Assembly (NCBI RefSeq): GCF_004000865.1 | Contig: NZ_BIMB01000009.1 | Span: 1 to 64,000, forward strand | Length of the DNA stretch: 64,000 bases | From: Paenibacillus elgii NBRC 100335 | GTDB taxonomy: Bacteria; Bacillota; Bacilli; Paenibacillales; NBRC-103111 | Direction: 5' to 3' | In this document: one piece after another, positions 40,990-50,582 of the stretch | Position numbering within the stretch: position 1 is the first letter of the stretch | Layout: every line of letters starts with the position of its first letter | Notes under the pieces: model-generated | Databases searched by the model: none | Seen by the model: the letters and a program-made list of their open reading frames with translations, nothing else | Told to the model about the DNA's origin: nothing | Made by a program: the position numbers and the translations under genes

Positions 40990-41036
40990 AAATTCTAAAC
41001 AGCCTCACTAAATTCGTCAATTTAGCGAGGCTGTTC
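40990..41036 (-). terminator. Terminator of the trp operon
   Basis: A long stem with arms at about 40998-41014 and 41019-41035 (AACAGCCTC..CTAAATT, one mismatch), just after the trpA stop; a T-rich tract follows on the minus strand. It also faces the converging secreted-protein gene. Confidence 0.85.
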
Positions 41037-41039
41037 CCC

Positions 41040-41849
41040 TTATCCAATCAGTTGTCGAACAAATTCATGAATTTTCGAGAGCCCTTGCGATTTTGTCGAC
41101 TCATTCGTGAGGAGCGGCAGCGTTTCTTCCACCGTACGCACCAACGCGCTGCCCACAACGATTCCGTCGCACGTCCCGGCGAATCGTGCAAATTGCTCCG
41201 GCGTAGAGATGCCGAAGCCGATGGCGATCGGCAGATCGGTCGACGATTTAACGGTGGTCAAAAATTCGTCGATGCCGCTGTGGAACTCAGTCCGCGTTCC
41301 CGTAACGCCGAGTGACGATACACAGTAAACGAAGCCGCTGGCGCGCGAAGCGATTCGCTGCACGCGTTCTTTGGATGTCGGCGCGACAAGCGGGATGAGA
41401 TGAAGGCCGTGCTGCTGCGCCAGCGCCCGTACCTCTTCGTCTTCCTCCATCGGCAGATCGGGAATAATGAGTCCATCAATTCCATTTTCTTGCAGAAGCT
41501 TAAAAATTCGGTCAAGTCCCGTTTGCAGTACAGGATTATAATAAGTAAATAAAATAAACGGAATTTCGCAGCCTTCGCTGCGCGCCTCGCGGGCCGCTCC
41601 GATGCAATCGAGAATCGAGATGCGGTTCGCTTTGAGCGCGCGCATGGACGAACGTTGAATGACCGGGCCATCCGCCAGCGGGTCCGAATACGGAACGCCC
41701 AGCTCGATCATCGCCGCTCCGGCTTTCTCAAGCTCTTTTATGATATCGACCGAGGTCCGCACGTCCGGGTCTCCGATCGTCAAAAACGGGATGAAAGCCG
41801 GCTGTTTTTGCTCACGCAGCTCGGCAAATTTCCGGTCAATGCGATTCAT
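41040..41849 (-). CDS. trpA: Tryptophan synthase alpha subunit
   Basis: Cleaves indole-3-glycerol phosphate to indole and G3P. The 269-residue TIM-barrel protein has the catalytic glutamate in [14 protein letters not shown] (Glu about 48), the catalytic Asp in [10 protein letters not shown], and the phosphate-binding GFGISTPEQ and GIVVGSALV. Its start overlaps trpB by 14 nt. Last gene of trpEDCFBA. Confidence 0.97.
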   Translation of the reverse strand: MNRIDRKFAELREQKQPAFIPFLTIGDPDVRTSVDIIKELEKAGAAMIELGVPYSDPLADGPVIQRSSMRALKANRISILDCIGAAREARSEGCEIPFILFTYYNPVLQTGLDRIFKLLQENGIDGLIIPDLPMEEDEEVRALAQQHGLHLIPLVAPTSKERVQRIASRASGFVYCVSSLGVTGTRTEFHSGIDEFLTTVKSSTDLPIAIGFGISTPEQFARFAGTCDGIVVGSALVRTVEETLPLLTNESTKSQGLSKIHEFVRQLIG

Positions 41850-43041
41850 CGGCAGTTCCTCCCAAATAATTCATGATCGCTTCCACGTCCTTGTCGCCGC
41901 GTCCGGAGAGACTGACAACAATGATTTCGTCTTTGCTCATCGCAGGCGCCCGCTTGATCGTCTCGGCGATAGCGTGCGCGCTTTCGAGCGCCGGGATGAT
42001 CCCTTCCTTGCGGCTCAGAAGCTGCAGCGCGTCCAGCGCTTCTTTATCCGTAATCGGAACGTATTCCGCCCGGCCGGTATCTTTCAAATGAGCATGCTCC
42101 GGTCCAACGCCCGGATAGTCAAGACCTGCGGATATCGAGTGTGCTTCCTGCACTTGGCCGAATTCGTCCTGCAGCAAATAGCTGTACGAGCCTTGGAACA
42201 CCCCTTGGCTGCCTTTCGTCATCGTCGCAGCATGCTTATCCGTATCGACGCCTCGTCCGGCAGCCTCTACGCCGATCAAACGCACGTTCTCGTCCTGCAC
42301 GAATGGGTAGAACATCCCGATCGCATTGCTACCCCCGCCTACGGCCGCAATAACCGAATCTGGCAGCCGCCCTTCCAGCTCGAGAATTTGCTTGCGGGAT
42401 TCGTCTCCGATAATGCGTTGGAAATCCCGCACCATCATCGGGTACGGATGCGGTCCTGTAGCCGAACCGAGGATATAGAACGTATCGTCCACGTGGCTCA
42501 CCCAATACCGCAGCGTCTCGTTGCAAGCGTCCTTCAGTGTCCGGGTGCCGGAAAGCACCGGAACCACTTCCGTGCCGAGCAGGTTCATCCGGAACACGTT
42601 GAGCTGCTGACGCTTCATATCTTCTTCACCCATGAACACTTTGCACTCAAAGCCGAGCAGCGCGGCAACCGTCGCCGTTGCGACCCCATGCTGGCCGGCG
42701 CCGGTTTCGGCGATAATTTTCGTTTTGCCCATCCACTTCGCGAGCAGCCCTTGGCCGAGCGCGTTGTTGATTTTGTGGGCGCCCGTATGGTTTAAATCCT
42801 CGCGTTTCAAGTAGATTTTGGCGCCGCCCAAATGCTCGGTCAGTCTTCCTGCGTAATACAAGGAAGTCGGACGACCCGAATAACGGTGCAGCCAATAGTT
42901 CAGCTCCTCCTGAAAACGAGCGTCCTTGGCGTATTTTTTAAACGATTCTTCCAGCTCGATCAAAGCGTTCATCAGCGTTTCCGGCACGTAGCGCCCGCCG
43001 AACTTGCCGAATCGGCCGTGAATATCCGGTCCGTTATACAA
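41836..43041 (-). CDS. trpB: Tryptophan synthase beta subunit
   Basis: PLP enzyme joining indole and serine. The 401-residue protein has the PLP lysine in [10 protein letters not shown] (about residue 90), ETGAGQHG, and [13 protein letters not shown]. The start overlaps trpF by 8 nt and its end overlaps trpA. Confidence 0.98.
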   Translation of the reverse strand: MYNGPDIHGRFGKFGGRYVPETLMNALIELEESFKKYAKDARFQEELNYWLHRYSGRPTSLYYAGRLTEHLGGAKIYLKREDLNHTGAHKINNALGQGLLAKWMGKTKIIAETGAGQHGVATATVAALLGFECKVFMGEEDMKRQQLNVFRMNLLGTEVVPVLSGTRTLKDACNETLRYWVSHVDDTFYILGSATGPHPYPMMVRDFQRIIGDESRKQILELEGRLPDSVIAAVGGGSNAIGMFYPFVQDENVRLIGVEAAGRGVDTDKHAATMTKGSQGVFQGSYSYLLQDEFGQVQEAHSISAGLDYPGVGPEHAHLKDTGRAEYVPITDKEALDALQLLSRKEGIIPALESAHAIAETIKRAPAMSKDEIIVVSLSGRGDKDVEAIMNYLGGTADESH

Positions 43042-43726
43042 TGGTCTGCACCCTCTCGACGAATTTTTTAATTTTCACGATATCTTTGACGCCTTCCGTT
43101 TCAACGCCGCTGGACACATCTACGCCATCGGGCGTATACGCATCGATCAGGTCCCGCACATTATCCGGCTGCAGCCCTCCGGCCACGAGCAGTGGAATGC
43201 CGGCTTCCCGGCACCAAGTGAGGTAAGGCGGAATCGTATCCCAAGCAAACGTTTTGCCCGAGCCCCCGCCGTACACCGGATCGTGCGTATCCAGCAGCAT
43301 GCCGTCTACGGCATGGCGGTACGGCTCCAGCTTGCTTATGCCTTGGGACTTATTTCCAGCCTTTGTGTCACCGGCTTTGACGGTAAACACCTTAAATACG
43401 CGCGTCTCCGGAAAAGCCTGCTTCACAGCACGACAAAACTCGGCGCTCTCTTCCCCGTGAAGCTGCACGACGTCCAGCGCCGCCTCCCGCATTACCGCCT
43501 CGAGCTCTTCCATCGTCGGATTAACGAAGACGCCGACGGCTGCGGGCGCCTTCGCTCCGGCGGCCGACTTCATGCTGCGGATCATCTCGCCTGCCTGCTG
43601 CGGCGTCACCTGCCGCTTGCTCGGCGCAAAGACGAAGCCGACGTAATCCACCGAAAGCCCGGCAACTTGCTCTGCCATTTCAACCGTCCGCAGACCGCAT
43701 ATTTTTACGCTCACCCGCGCTGTCAT
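43034..43726 (-). CDS. trpF: Phosphoribosylanthranilate isomerase
   Basis: Amadori rearrangement of PRA to CdRP, 230 residues. The catalytic cysteine is in VKICGLRT at the N-terminus; [11 protein letters not shown] and GGLQPDNV are family motifs. AAGGAG in the 3' end of trpC provides the SD. Insertions such as [13 protein letters not shown] make it slightly longer than usual. Confidence 0.96.
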   Translation of the reverse strand: MTARVSVKICGLRTVEMAEQVAGLSVDYVGFVFAPSKRQVTPQQAGEMIRSMKSAAGAKAPAAVGVFVNPTMEELEAVMREAALDVVQLHGEESAEFCRAVKQAFPETRVFKVFTVKAGDTKAGNKSQGISKLEPYRHAVDGMLLDTHDPVYGGGSGKTFAWDTIPPYLTWCREAGIPLLVAGGLQPDNVRDLIDAYTPDGVDVSSGVETEGVKDIVKIKKFVERVQTIV

Positions 43727-43733
43727 CTACTGC

Positions 43734-44543
43734 TCACTCCTTACCGGCGCCCGCTTCGGAGTAAGAACCCATCAAGTCATGCACGGCTTCGGAAACGTCC
43801 GGCTGGCGCATGAAATGCTCTCCGACAAGCACGGCATGAGCTCCGACCGAACGGAGCCATTCGATCTCTTCCGGCTTTGAGATGCCGCTTTCACTCACGA
43901 CGGTCGTCCCTTTAGGGATGGAGTCCATAAGCTGTTCCGTCGTGCGAAGATCGGTCACGAACGTTTGGAGATTGCGGTTGTTGATGCCGATCATCGTCGG
44001 GTTAAGCTCCAGCACGCGGGCCAGCTCCTCCTGATCGTGCACTTCAATCAGCACATCGAGACCGATACTTCGGGCGATCGATTGGAATTGCCGCATCTGC
44101 TCGGTCGTCAGGATGGCGGCAATCAGCAGAATCGCGTCGGCTCCAATGCAGCGCGCCTCATAGATTTGATGCGGATCGATCGTAAAATCTTTGCGCAGAA
44201 GCGGCACGCCGACAGCCTGCCTCACCCGGCTCAAATAATCGTTGGAGCCTTGAAAATACGGAGCGTCGGTCAGCACCGACAAGCAATCCGCCCCAGCCTC
44301 CTCGTAAGCTTTCGCCAACCGGACAGGCTCAAAATCTTCCCTGATCAAGCCCTTGGAAGGCGAAGCCTTCTTCACCTCCGCGATCAGTCCCATCGGACGC
44401 TTCCGTCCTGCGCTGAGCGCACGCTCGAACCCGAGACACGGCGCCAGTCCGGCGATCGTTTTTTCCATTTCGGCGATGGTAATCCGCTCTTTAATCGAAG
44501 CCACTTCCTGCCGTTTGGTGACAACAATGCGATCAAGAAACAT
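43734..44543 (-). CDS. trpC: Indole-3-glycerol-phosphate synthase
   Basis: Ring closure of CdRP to IGP, 269 residues. Catalytic and phosphate residues are seen in LIAEVKKASPSKG, RKDFTIDPHQIYEAR, GINNRNLQTF and SESGI. Overlaps trpD by 11 nt. Confidence 0.97.
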   Translation of the reverse strand: MFLDRIVVTKRQEVASIKERITIAEMEKTIAGLAPCLGFERALSAGRKRPMGLIAEVKKASPSKGLIREDFEPVRLAKAYEEAGADCLSVLTDAPYFQGSNDYLSRVRQAVGVPLLRKDFTIDPHQIYEARCIGADAILLIAAILTTEQMRQFQSIARSIGLDVLIEVHDQEELARVLELNPTMIGINNRNLQTFVTDLRTTEQLMDSIPKGTTVVSESGISKPEEIEWLRSVGAHAVLVGEHFMRQPDVSEAVHDLMGSYSEAGAGKE

Positions 44544-45576
44544 AGCTCTCTTCTCCCGTACATTGGACTAATTGCTCCAGTTTCGCTTGGGCCCGGCCCG
44601 AATCGATAACCGATGCGGCAAGCTTCACGCCTTCCTGCAGCGTTCCGGCCATTCCGGTAACGTAGAAGCACGCTCCGGCGTTGGCCAGCACGATGTCGCG
44701 GCAAGCGCCGGTCTCACCGGCGAAGATGCGGCGAATAATGCCCGCGTTCACATGGGCGTCTCCTCCGATGACATCCTTGATGCTATAAGTGCGCAGCCCC
44801 AACTCATCCGGTGTGATTTCAAAAGTACGAATGGTCCCGTCCTTCAGCTCCGTCACCTGTGTGCCGGCAGAGATGCTGATTTCGTCCAGCCCATCGAGGC
44901 TGGCGACAACGAGTGCACGCTTTACGCCGAGCGCCTGCATGACATGGGCGATCGTTTCCGTTTTGCCGCGGTCGAAGATGCCGAGCACCTGGCGATCGGC
45001 TCCGGCCGGGTTCGTGAGCGGTCCCAGCAGGTTAAACACGGTGCGGACGCCGAGCTCCCTGCGCGGGGCGGCAACATGCCGCATCGACTGATGATACAGC
45101 TGCGCAAACATGAAGCAAATTCCGACCTGCTCCAGGCAGCGCGCCGCCTGCTGCTGATTCAATTGAATATTGACGCCAAGCGCTTCGAGCACGTCGGCGC
45201 TGCCGCTTTTACTGGACATGGCCCGGTTTCCATGCTTCGCCACGCGGATACCGCCCGCTGCCGCTACGATGGCCGCCGTCGTCGAAATGTTGAACGTGTC
45301 TGCGCCATCGCCTCCGGTGCCGCACGTATCAAGCAGATTTGTCTGTCTGGTGCGGACCCGGCTTGCTTTCATCCGCATCGTCTCGGCAAAGCCGGCGATT
45401 TCCTCGATCGTTTCCCCTTTTATGCGAAGTCCCGTAAGCAAAGCTCCGATCTGCGAAGGCGTCGCCCCGCCTTCCATGATGTCGGACATCACATCGCGCG
45501 CCTCGGACCGCGTCAAATGCTGCAGCCCGATAATTTTCCCAATCGCCTGTTGAACCGTCAACGTCGTTTGCTCCAT
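44533..45576 (-). CDS. trpD: Anthranilate phosphoribosyltransferase
   Basis: Transfers phosphoribose from PRPP to anthranilate. The 347-residue protein has CGTGGDGADTFNIST (PRPP loop), KHGNRAMSSKSGSADVLEALG and VFNLLGPLTNPA. Standard length. It follows trpE by 31 bp. Confidence 0.97.
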   Translation of the reverse strand: MEQTTLTVQQAIGKIIGLQHLTRSEARDVMSDIMEGGATPSQIGALLTGLRIKGETIEEIAGFAETMRMKASRVRTRQTNLLDTCGTGGDGADTFNISTTAAIVAAAGGIRVAKHGNRAMSSKSGSADVLEALGVNIQLNQQQAARCLEQVGICFMFAQLYHQSMRHVAAPRRELGVRTVFNLLGPLTNPAGADRQVLGIFDRGKTETIAHVMQALGVKRALVVASLDGLDEISISAGTQVTELKDGTIRTFEITPDELGLRTYSIKDVIGGDAHVNAGIIRRIFAGETGACRDIVLANAGACFYVTGMAGTLQEGVKLAASVIDSGRAQAKLEQLVQCTGEESYVS

Positions 45577-45607
45577 TGTCCGTGCCTCCCCTTTTATCCC
45601 GATATCA

Positions 45608-47149
45608 TTACTGATAATAATCGTGATTGATCAATGCATAATCCGGTGTTTTCGATGCAAAAACGGCTTCCGCCATGCGGATCGATTTCAGCATGCCCTT
45701 GGCTTTGTTGATCGTCTCTTGGTACTCGTTCTCCGGAACGGAATCCCAGACGATCCCGGCGCCTGCTTGGACATAAGCTTTGCCATTCTTGAATACGATG
45801 GTGCGGATCGTAATGCACGTATCGAGGTTGCCCGAGAAGCCGAAGTAACCGATGGCTCCGGCGTAAGGACCGCGCGCTTCGTTCTCCAGCTCGGCGATGA
45901 TTTCCATCGCCCTGAGCTTCGGAGCGCCCGAGACGGTGCCGGCGGGCAGGCACGAAATGAAAGCGTCGAAGAAATCTTTGTCTTTCGCCAGCTTGCCGGA
46001 AACGTTGGACACGATATGCATGACATGAGAGTACCGCTCGATTTGCATGAACGTATCGCATTGGACGGTACCGAATTCGGAGACGCGCCCGAGGTCGTTG
46101 CGGCCGAGATCGACGAGCATCAAATGCTCGGCGCGCTCTTTCTCGTCGGCCAGCAGCTCCTGTTCGAGCGCCAGGTCTTCCTCGGTCGTCCGCCCGCGGG
46201 GTCGGGTACCGGCAATCGGCCGGGTCTCCACCTTCTCGTCTTCGACGCGGACGAGCAGCTCAGGAGATGTCCCGACGATGACTTCCTCATCCATTTTGAG
46301 GCAGTACATGTACGGCGACGGATTCATCGTTCTTAGGATGCGGTACACATGCAGTGGCGAAATGTCCGTTTTGATCTCAAAGCGTTGGGACAGAACCACT
46401 TGAAAAATATCGCCTGCCCGGATATATTCCTTCGCTTGATCGACGTTCGCCAGAAACTGCTCCTTCGTCACGTTCGAGCGGATTTCCCCCAAGTCAACGT
46501 CATCGGGGATGGACTGGTGATTCATCTTGAGCGCAGGCAGCGGACGTTTCAGGCGTTCGATGGTCGCATCGATTTTGGCACATGTTTTTTCGTAGGCGGC
46601 GACGATGTCCGCTTCCGTTGCTTGGGGAGGCACATGCACGTTGGCGATCACTTTCAGCTGCTGCTTAAAATGGTCGAACACGATCACTTGATCGCAAAAC
46701 ATAAAGTCCAAATCGTTCATCTGCAGATCGTCCTGCCGATGCGCGGGCAGCTTCTCGTAATACTGCAGCAGATCATAACCGAAAAATCCGACGGCTCCGC
46801 CCGTAAAGCGGGGCAAATCCGGCAGCGAAGGGCTCGTATACGCGCTTAAATGCGCTTTGAGCACATCCACCGGCTTTTCCTTCGAGGTCGTCGTCCCTTC
46901 CGGACCTTCGATGCGAGTCACACCATTTTTGGCCTGAATAAACATAAACGGGTCGGTGCCGATAAAAGAATATCGCGCCCATTTGATCCCGCCTTCCACA
47001 CTTTCTAGTAAGAAGGCACGCTTCTCTTCGTAAAAATGTTGAAATACGCGGATCGGCGTCTCCGTATCGGCCATCAAATGGCGGACGACGGGGATCAGGT
47101 TATACTGGCTGGCAAGCCGAACGACTTCCTTTACATCCGGTGTGTGCAT
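45608..47149 (-). CDS. trpE: Anthranilate synthase component I
   Basis: Chorismate to anthranilate (with a glutaminase partner not encoded here; in Bacillus PabA serves both). The 513-residue protein has the tryptophan-feedback region LLESVEG and the chorismate-binding core RPIAGTRPRG, LMLVDLGRNDLGRV, GTVSGAPKLRAME, YAGAIGYF. Start chosen at ATG 47149, 8 nt after GGAG; another ATG at 47155 is too close to the SD. The SD lies in a row of GAG/AAG triplets that may bind TRAP. Confidence 0.96.
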   Translation of the reverse strand: MHTPDVKEVVRLASQYNLIPVVRHLMADTETPIRVFQHFYEEKRAFLLESVEGGIKWARYSFIGTDPFMFIQAKNGVTRIEGPEGTTTSKEKPVDVLKAHLSAYTSPSLPDLPRFTGGAVGFFGYDLLQYYEKLPAHRQDDLQMNDLDFMFCDQVIVFDHFKQQLKVIANVHVPPQATEADIVAAYEKTCAKIDATIERLKRPLPALKMNHQSIPDDVDLGEIRSNVTKEQFLANVDQAKEYIRAGDIFQVVLSQRFEIKTDISPLHVYRILRTMNPSPYMYCLKMDEEVIVGTSPELLVRVEDEKVETRPIAGTRPRGRTTEEDLALEQELLADEKERAEHLMLVDLGRNDLGRVSEFGTVQCDTFMQIERYSHVMHIVSNVSGKLAKDKDFFDAFISCLPAGTVSGAPKLRAMEIIAELENEARGPYAGAIGYFGFSGNLDTCITIRTIVFKNGKAYVQAGAGIVWDSVPENEYQETINKAKGMLKSIRMAEAVFASKTPDYALINHDYYQ

Positions 47150-47155
47150 CGTCAT

Positions 47156-47190
47156 CTCTCCTCTTCTCAACTCAAAAATAACTAGGCTCT
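47156..47190 (-). promoter_or_regulatory. Second NAG-triplet cluster over the trpE Shine-Dalgarno
   Basis: The minus strand carries CAGAG, TAG, GAG, TGAG, AAGAG and GAGAG within 35 nt, covering the trpE SD. Such triplets bind TRAP and could block ribosome loading, a second control layer known for TRAP targets. Confidence 0.4.
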
Positions 47191-47196
47191 GCAAAC

Positions 47197-47225
47197 GTAA
47201 AAAAGCCTCTACGCATCGTAGAGGC
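47197..47225 (-). terminator. Trp attenuator terminator
   Basis: GCCTCTACG/CGTAGAGGC perfect 9-bp stem with a 3-nt loop, followed by six U, 50 nt upstream of trpE. The 5' arm CUCUAC is complementary to GUAGAG within the TRAP array, giving the alternative antiterminator. Confidence 0.9.
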
Positions 47226-47360
47226 GGTATTCAGCGGATGAAGGATTCGTCCAAACGGAAAGTGTACGCAAAGTACGTCTAACACCCTAGGGTAGGTTAA
47301 AATAAACCTGCCGATAGTGCGCCGAACGCATCCTGACGGTTCTTTCCACGAACGAGTAAT

Positions 47361-47445
47361 CTTCTCTCTTCTCATCTCAAACTGAACTAGGCTAACTCTC
47401 TACTCTGCTCTAATTACTGCTTACTCACTCTTATCTGCTTAACTC
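47361..47445 (-). promoter_or_regulatory. TRAP-binding array in the trp leader RNA
   Basis: Within 85 nt of minus-strand leader there are at least 20 NAG triplets (GAG, TAG, AAG, CAG). A regular 5-6-nt spaced subset of eleven can be picked (for example ending at array positions 36, 41, 46, 50, 54, 59, 64, 70, 75, 80 and 85), the pattern bound by the 11-subunit TRAP ring. mtrB at 57.7 kb encodes TRAP. Confidence 0.8.
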
Positions 47446-47455
47446 GTTGTAATCA

Positions 47456-47485
47456 ACTATACTACCTCAATTATGCTTTTGTCAA
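47456..47485 (-). promoter_or_regulatory. SigmaA promoter of the trp operon
   Basis: TTGACA (47480-47485), 18-bp spacer, TATAGT (47456-47461). The -35 lies in the last codons of aroH, so trp transcripts start right after aroH. The 321-bp leader between aroH and trpE holds the TRAP array, the attenuator and no gene. Confidence 0.8.
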
Positions 47486-47848
47486 TTTGGACAAATCGGG
47501 ACGAAGCCGCATCGCTTCTCTTTGATAAACATGGATGATTTCTTTTTGCTGTTTGTCCGTATTGACCATCACCATTAAACGAATACAGCGGGGCAATCCG
47601 CCCTCTACCGGGATTTCGAGCGAGCACATCAGCGGGACCAGGTCCCAGCCCTGCATCTGGCGGATTGCCCGTGCCGGGAACGTCGCTGTCAAATCCGGCG
47701 TCACCGTAACGAATACGCTGGCAATTTCCTCCGGAATGATGCCGTTTTCCGCGATAATTTGATCGAGCAATTCTGTTGTTGCCGTTAAAATGTCATTCTC
47801 TTCGTTGCGCTCCACAGTCGTTGCTCCGCGGATTCCTCTTACGAACAT
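47471..47848 (-). CDS. aroH: Chorismate mutase, AroH type
   Basis: A 125-residue monofunctional chorismate mutase of the AroH (trimeric pseudo alpha/beta barrel) class. It starts MFVRGIRGATTVERNEE with the active-site Arg, contains ATFPARAIRQMQGWDLVPLMCSLEIPVEGGL. It lies 3 bp after aroB. The trp promoter is embedded in its 3' end. Confidence 0.96.
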   Translation of the reverse strand: MFVRGIRGATTVERNEENDILTATTELLDQIIAENGIIPEEIASVFVTVTPDLTATFPARAIRQMQGWDLVPLMCSLEIPVEGGLPRCIRLMVMVNTDKQQKEIIHVYQREAMRLRPDLSKLTKA

Positions 47849-47851
47849 CCG

Positions 47852-48949
47852 TCAGTCCTCCCGTTTTAACCGATCCACGATCTCTCTGACCCATTCCGCG
47901 GATACGTTTTTGTTAATTTCGACCTTGCCGATGGCCGTCGGAATGATATAAACCATGCGGCCTTCGCTGAATTTTTTGTCGTGCATCATCGCACGCATGA
48001 TCGCCTCGGTATCGAAGTGCGCCGGAATGCGCGTAGGAAGGCCGAACTTTTTGAAAATGCGTTCGGTTACCGTAAAAATCTCTTCCGGGTTGCCCATACG
48101 CACCGACAGCATCGCCGCGCCGACCATGCCGATGGAGATCGCTTCGCCATGCTGCAGCTCATTGTAACCGGCCACCGCTTCCAGCGCGTGACCGATCGTA
48201 TGCCCAAGGTTCAGGATGGCGCGAAGATCGTTCTCCCGCTCGTCCTTCGACACGACCGCCGCTTTGACGGCGCAGCCTTTGTACAGACCGTACTGGAGCG
48301 CTTCCGGGTTCAGCCCGATGAGCTTCTCCGCATTCGCTTCGCACCACGCGGTAAATTCGGCATCCCAGATCAGCCCATGCTTGATCATTTCCGACAAGCC
48401 CGCGCGCACGTCCCGATCCGGCAAAGTCAGCAGCGTAGACGTGTCATACAATACCATCTCCGGCTGATGGAACGCGCCGATAATGTTTTTCGCCAGCGGG
48501 TGGTTGACGGCAACCTTGCCGCCCACGCTGCTGTCGTGAGCCAGAATCGTCGTCGGAATCTGCACAAACCGGATGCCGCGCATATAACTGGCCGCCACAA
48601 ATCCGGCCAAATCGCCGACAACGCCGCCGCCAAGCGCCACGACCGTCGATTTGCGGTCCAACCCCGCCTGCAAGCAGGCGCCGACGACGTCTTCCAGCAC
48701 CGCGAGCGACTTGGACTTCTCGCCTGCCGCAACGGTGTAGGACACCGCGGTATAGCCGCCCTCCGCTAATCGGTCCAGGACCGGCTTCAGATGATGCTTC
48801 GCCACATGATCGTCGGTTACAACAAGCAGCGGTGACGCTTTACTAATCCCGTGCTTCTCAAAGTACGCGGCGATATTCGCGAGCAGGCCCTCCCCGATAT
48901 AAATCGGGTAGGACCTCGTACCAAGGTCTACCGTTAGCTCTCTGACCAT
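47852..48949 (-). CDS. aroB: 3-dehydroquinate synthase
   Basis: Second step of the shikimate pathway (DAHP to dehydroquinate), NAD and zinc dependent. The 365-residue protein shows AAGEKSKSLAV, ALGGGVVGDLAGFVAASYMRG, PTTILAHDSSVGGKVAVN and zinc ligands in LNLGHTIGHALE. ATG 48949 behind GGGAGAG; a longer upstream frame overlaps aroC. Confidence 0.97.
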   Translation of the reverse strand: MVRELTVDLGTRSYPIYIGEGLLANIAAYFEKHGISKASPLLVVTDDHVAKHHLKPVLDRLAEGGYTAVSYTVAAGEKSKSLAVLEDVVGACLQAGLDRKSTVVALGGGVVGDLAGFVAASYMRGIRFVQIPTTILAHDSSVGGKVAVNHPLAKNIIGAFHQPEMVLYDTSTLLTLPDRDVRAGLSEMIKHGLIWDAEFTAWCEANAEKLIGLNPEALQYGLYKGCAVKAAVVSKDERENDLRAILNLGHTIGHALEAVAGYNELQHGEAISIGMVGAAMLSVRMGNPEEIFTVTERIFKKFGLPTRIPAHFDTEAIMRAMMHDKKFSEGRMVYIIPTAIGKVEINKNVSAEWVREIVDRLKRED

Positions 48950-48966
48950 AAATCCGGCTCTCCCGC

Positions 48967-50130
48967 TTAGTAAGATTTGATTTGCTCTAAGTAGCTCTCG
49001 TAATTTCTGCGGATTTCCTCCAACGAGTCGCCGCCGAATTTTTCCATAAACGCTCTCGCGACTTCCCAAGCGATGACGTTCTCCATAATGACGCCGGCCG
49101 CCGGTACCGCGCACGTATCGGAGCGCTCCACCTGCGCGGTGAACGCTTCCTTCGTATCGATATCTACGCTTTGCAGCGCTTTATAGAGGGTCGCGATCGG
49201 CTTCATGACGCCGCGTACGACGATCGGCTCACCGGTCGTCATTCCGCCCTCAAATCCGCCTGCGCGGTTAGTCGCACGATAAAAACCGCGCTCCTCGTCA
49301 TGCATGATTTCGTCGTGAACGGACGAGCCTCTGCGCTTGGCCACCTCGAATCCAATCCCGAATTCCACGCCCTTGAATGCTTGAATCGACAGCACTGCCT
49401 GTGCAATTCGTCCGTCCAGTTTGCGGTCCCATTGCACATGGCTGCCGAGACCCGTAGGCACGCCTTCGATGATGCACTCGACGATACCGCCAAGCGTATC
49501 GCCGTCGCCTTTGGCCGCATCGATGGCCGCAATCATTTTCGCTTCCGCGTCTTTATCCGTCACCCGTACCGGCGATTCCTCCGTGATGCGGATCAGCTCG
49601 TCGATCGGCAGCTCCTGCCGCTGTACTTCCACTTCTCCGATGCGAATGACCTGACCGGCGACTTTGATGCCGAATTCCTTCAGCAGCTCGCGAGCCATGC
49701 CGCCGACAGCTACGCGCATCGTCGTTTCCCGCGCGCTGGAGCGCTCGAGAATGTTGCGCAAATCGCGCTGATTGTATTTCAAACCGCCGTTCAAATCGGC
49801 ATGACCCGGACGCGGGCGGTTCACCCGGCGCTTCGACTCGTCGTTGCCTTCGATCGGCTCGATGTTCATGATGGAAGTCCAGTGCTTCCAATCGTTGTTT
49901 TCCACCACAAGCGCGATCGGGGCGCCGGTCGTTTTGCCGTGGCGCACGCCGCCGGCTATGTTCACGGTATCCTTCTCAATCTGCATGCGGCGTCCCCGCC
50001 CGTAGCCTTTCTGCCGTCTAGCGAGCTGTTCGTTCACCGCTTCGAAATCGATCGTTACATTGCTTGGAAATCCCTCAATAATAGCTGTCAATTGTGGTCC
50101 GTGCGTTTCCCCTGCGGTTAAGTATCTCAC
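48967..50130 (-). CDS. aroC: Chorismate synthase
   Basis: FMN-dependent last step of the shikimate pathway (called aroF in B. subtilis). The 387-residue protein starts [20 protein letters not shown] and has [41 protein letters not shown] and [17 protein letters not shown] start behind AAAGGAGA. Head of aroC-aroB-aroH; chorismate produced feeds trpE, aroH and mqnA, all in this window. Confidence 0.98.
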   Translation of the reverse strand: MRYLTAGETHGPQLTAIIEGFPSNVTIDFEAVNEQLARRQKGYGRGRRMQIEKDTVNIAGGVRHGKTTGAPIALVVENNDWKHWTSIMNIEPIEGNDESKRRVNRPRPGHADLNGGLKYNQRDLRNILERSSARETTMRVAVGGMARELLKEFGIKVAGQVIRIGEVEVQRQELPIDELIRITEESPVRVTDKDAEAKMIAAIDAAKGDGDTLGGIVECIIEGVPTGLGSHVQWDRKLDGRIAQAVLSIQAFKGVEFGIGFEVAKRRGSSVHDEIMHDEERGFYRATNRAGGFEGGMTTGEPIVVRGVMKPIATLYKALQSVDIDTKEAFTAQVERSDTCAVPAAGVIMENVIAWEVARAFMEKFGGDSLEEIRRNYESYLEQIKSY

Positions 50131-50223
50131 CTGATTTGTCTCCTTTCATCCTATCCCATGAAAAGCGTAAGCTTTCTTTCTTTCAAAACGCTTTAGCGCT
50201 TTTATGTGCTGAGTCATGTGCTA

Positions 50224-50252
50224 ATTATAGTATAGGCCTGCGGCTTTGACAA
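50224..50252 (-). promoter_or_regulatory. SigmaA promoter of aroC-aroB-aroH
   Basis: TTGTCA (50247-50252), 17-bp spacer, TATAAT (50224-50229); leader of about 85 nt. It lies downstream of a terminator, so the aro genes form an independent unit. Confidence 0.85.
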
Positions 50253-50261
50253 GAATATGCA

Positions 50262-50313
50262 AGAACAAAAAGAAGCGCGGCCAAAGGCATGTAGCCGATG
50301 ACTGCGCTTCTTT
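50262..50313 (-). terminator. Terminator after the 54-residue gene
   Basis: AGAAGCGC/GCGCTTCT stem (50271-50278 with 50304-50311) with an inner GGC/GCC stem; T-run on the minus strand. It separates the ndk-cheR unit from aroC. Confidence 0.8.
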
Positions 50314-50333
50314 CCGTGTCGGACGAAGGTATG

Positions 50334-50498
50334 TCAGCCTCCGGCCGGTTGTTTTTTGAATACTTGCGGGCGTTCCGGAGTCTGCGGATCATGAACCAGT
50401 CCCATAATTTGCAGCGAATCGATCCCGAGAATTTGGGCGCATTCTTGTACCGAGATGAAGCCCCGACAGTAAGCGTTGATGACTTTACGTTTGTCCAT
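50334..50498 (-). CDS. Small conserved-looking protein, 54 residues, HTH-like
   Basis: A short frame with a strong SD (AGGAGGA 6 nt before ATG) and a terminator after it. The product starts MDKRKVINAYCRGFISVQEC and has a predicted helix-turn-helix-like segment (ISVQECAQILGIDSLQIMGLV), then a Pro/Gln/Lys-rich tail. Two cysteines at 11 and 20. The HTH pattern is inference. It follows cheR by 84 bp on the same strand. Confidence 0.65.
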   Translation of the reverse strand: MDKRKVINAYCRGFISVQECAQILGIDSLQIMGLVHDPQTPERPQVFKKQPAGG

Positions 50499-50582
50499 GC
50501 GATTCCTCCTGCTGCCTTTCGGGCATAAAGAATCAGTCTACATTTTATTCATAGTATGGGATCGTATGGAAACGTTTATTCA

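Noticed and set aside
47280-47340. Possible T-box in the trp leader (AGGGTG near 47290)
   Set aside because: The T-box core AGGGTGGNACCGCG is not present and the leader has the TRAP array instead.
50298-50528. Plus-strand 76-codon frame
   Set aside because: It is the complement of the 54-residue gene with a strong SD on the minus strand.
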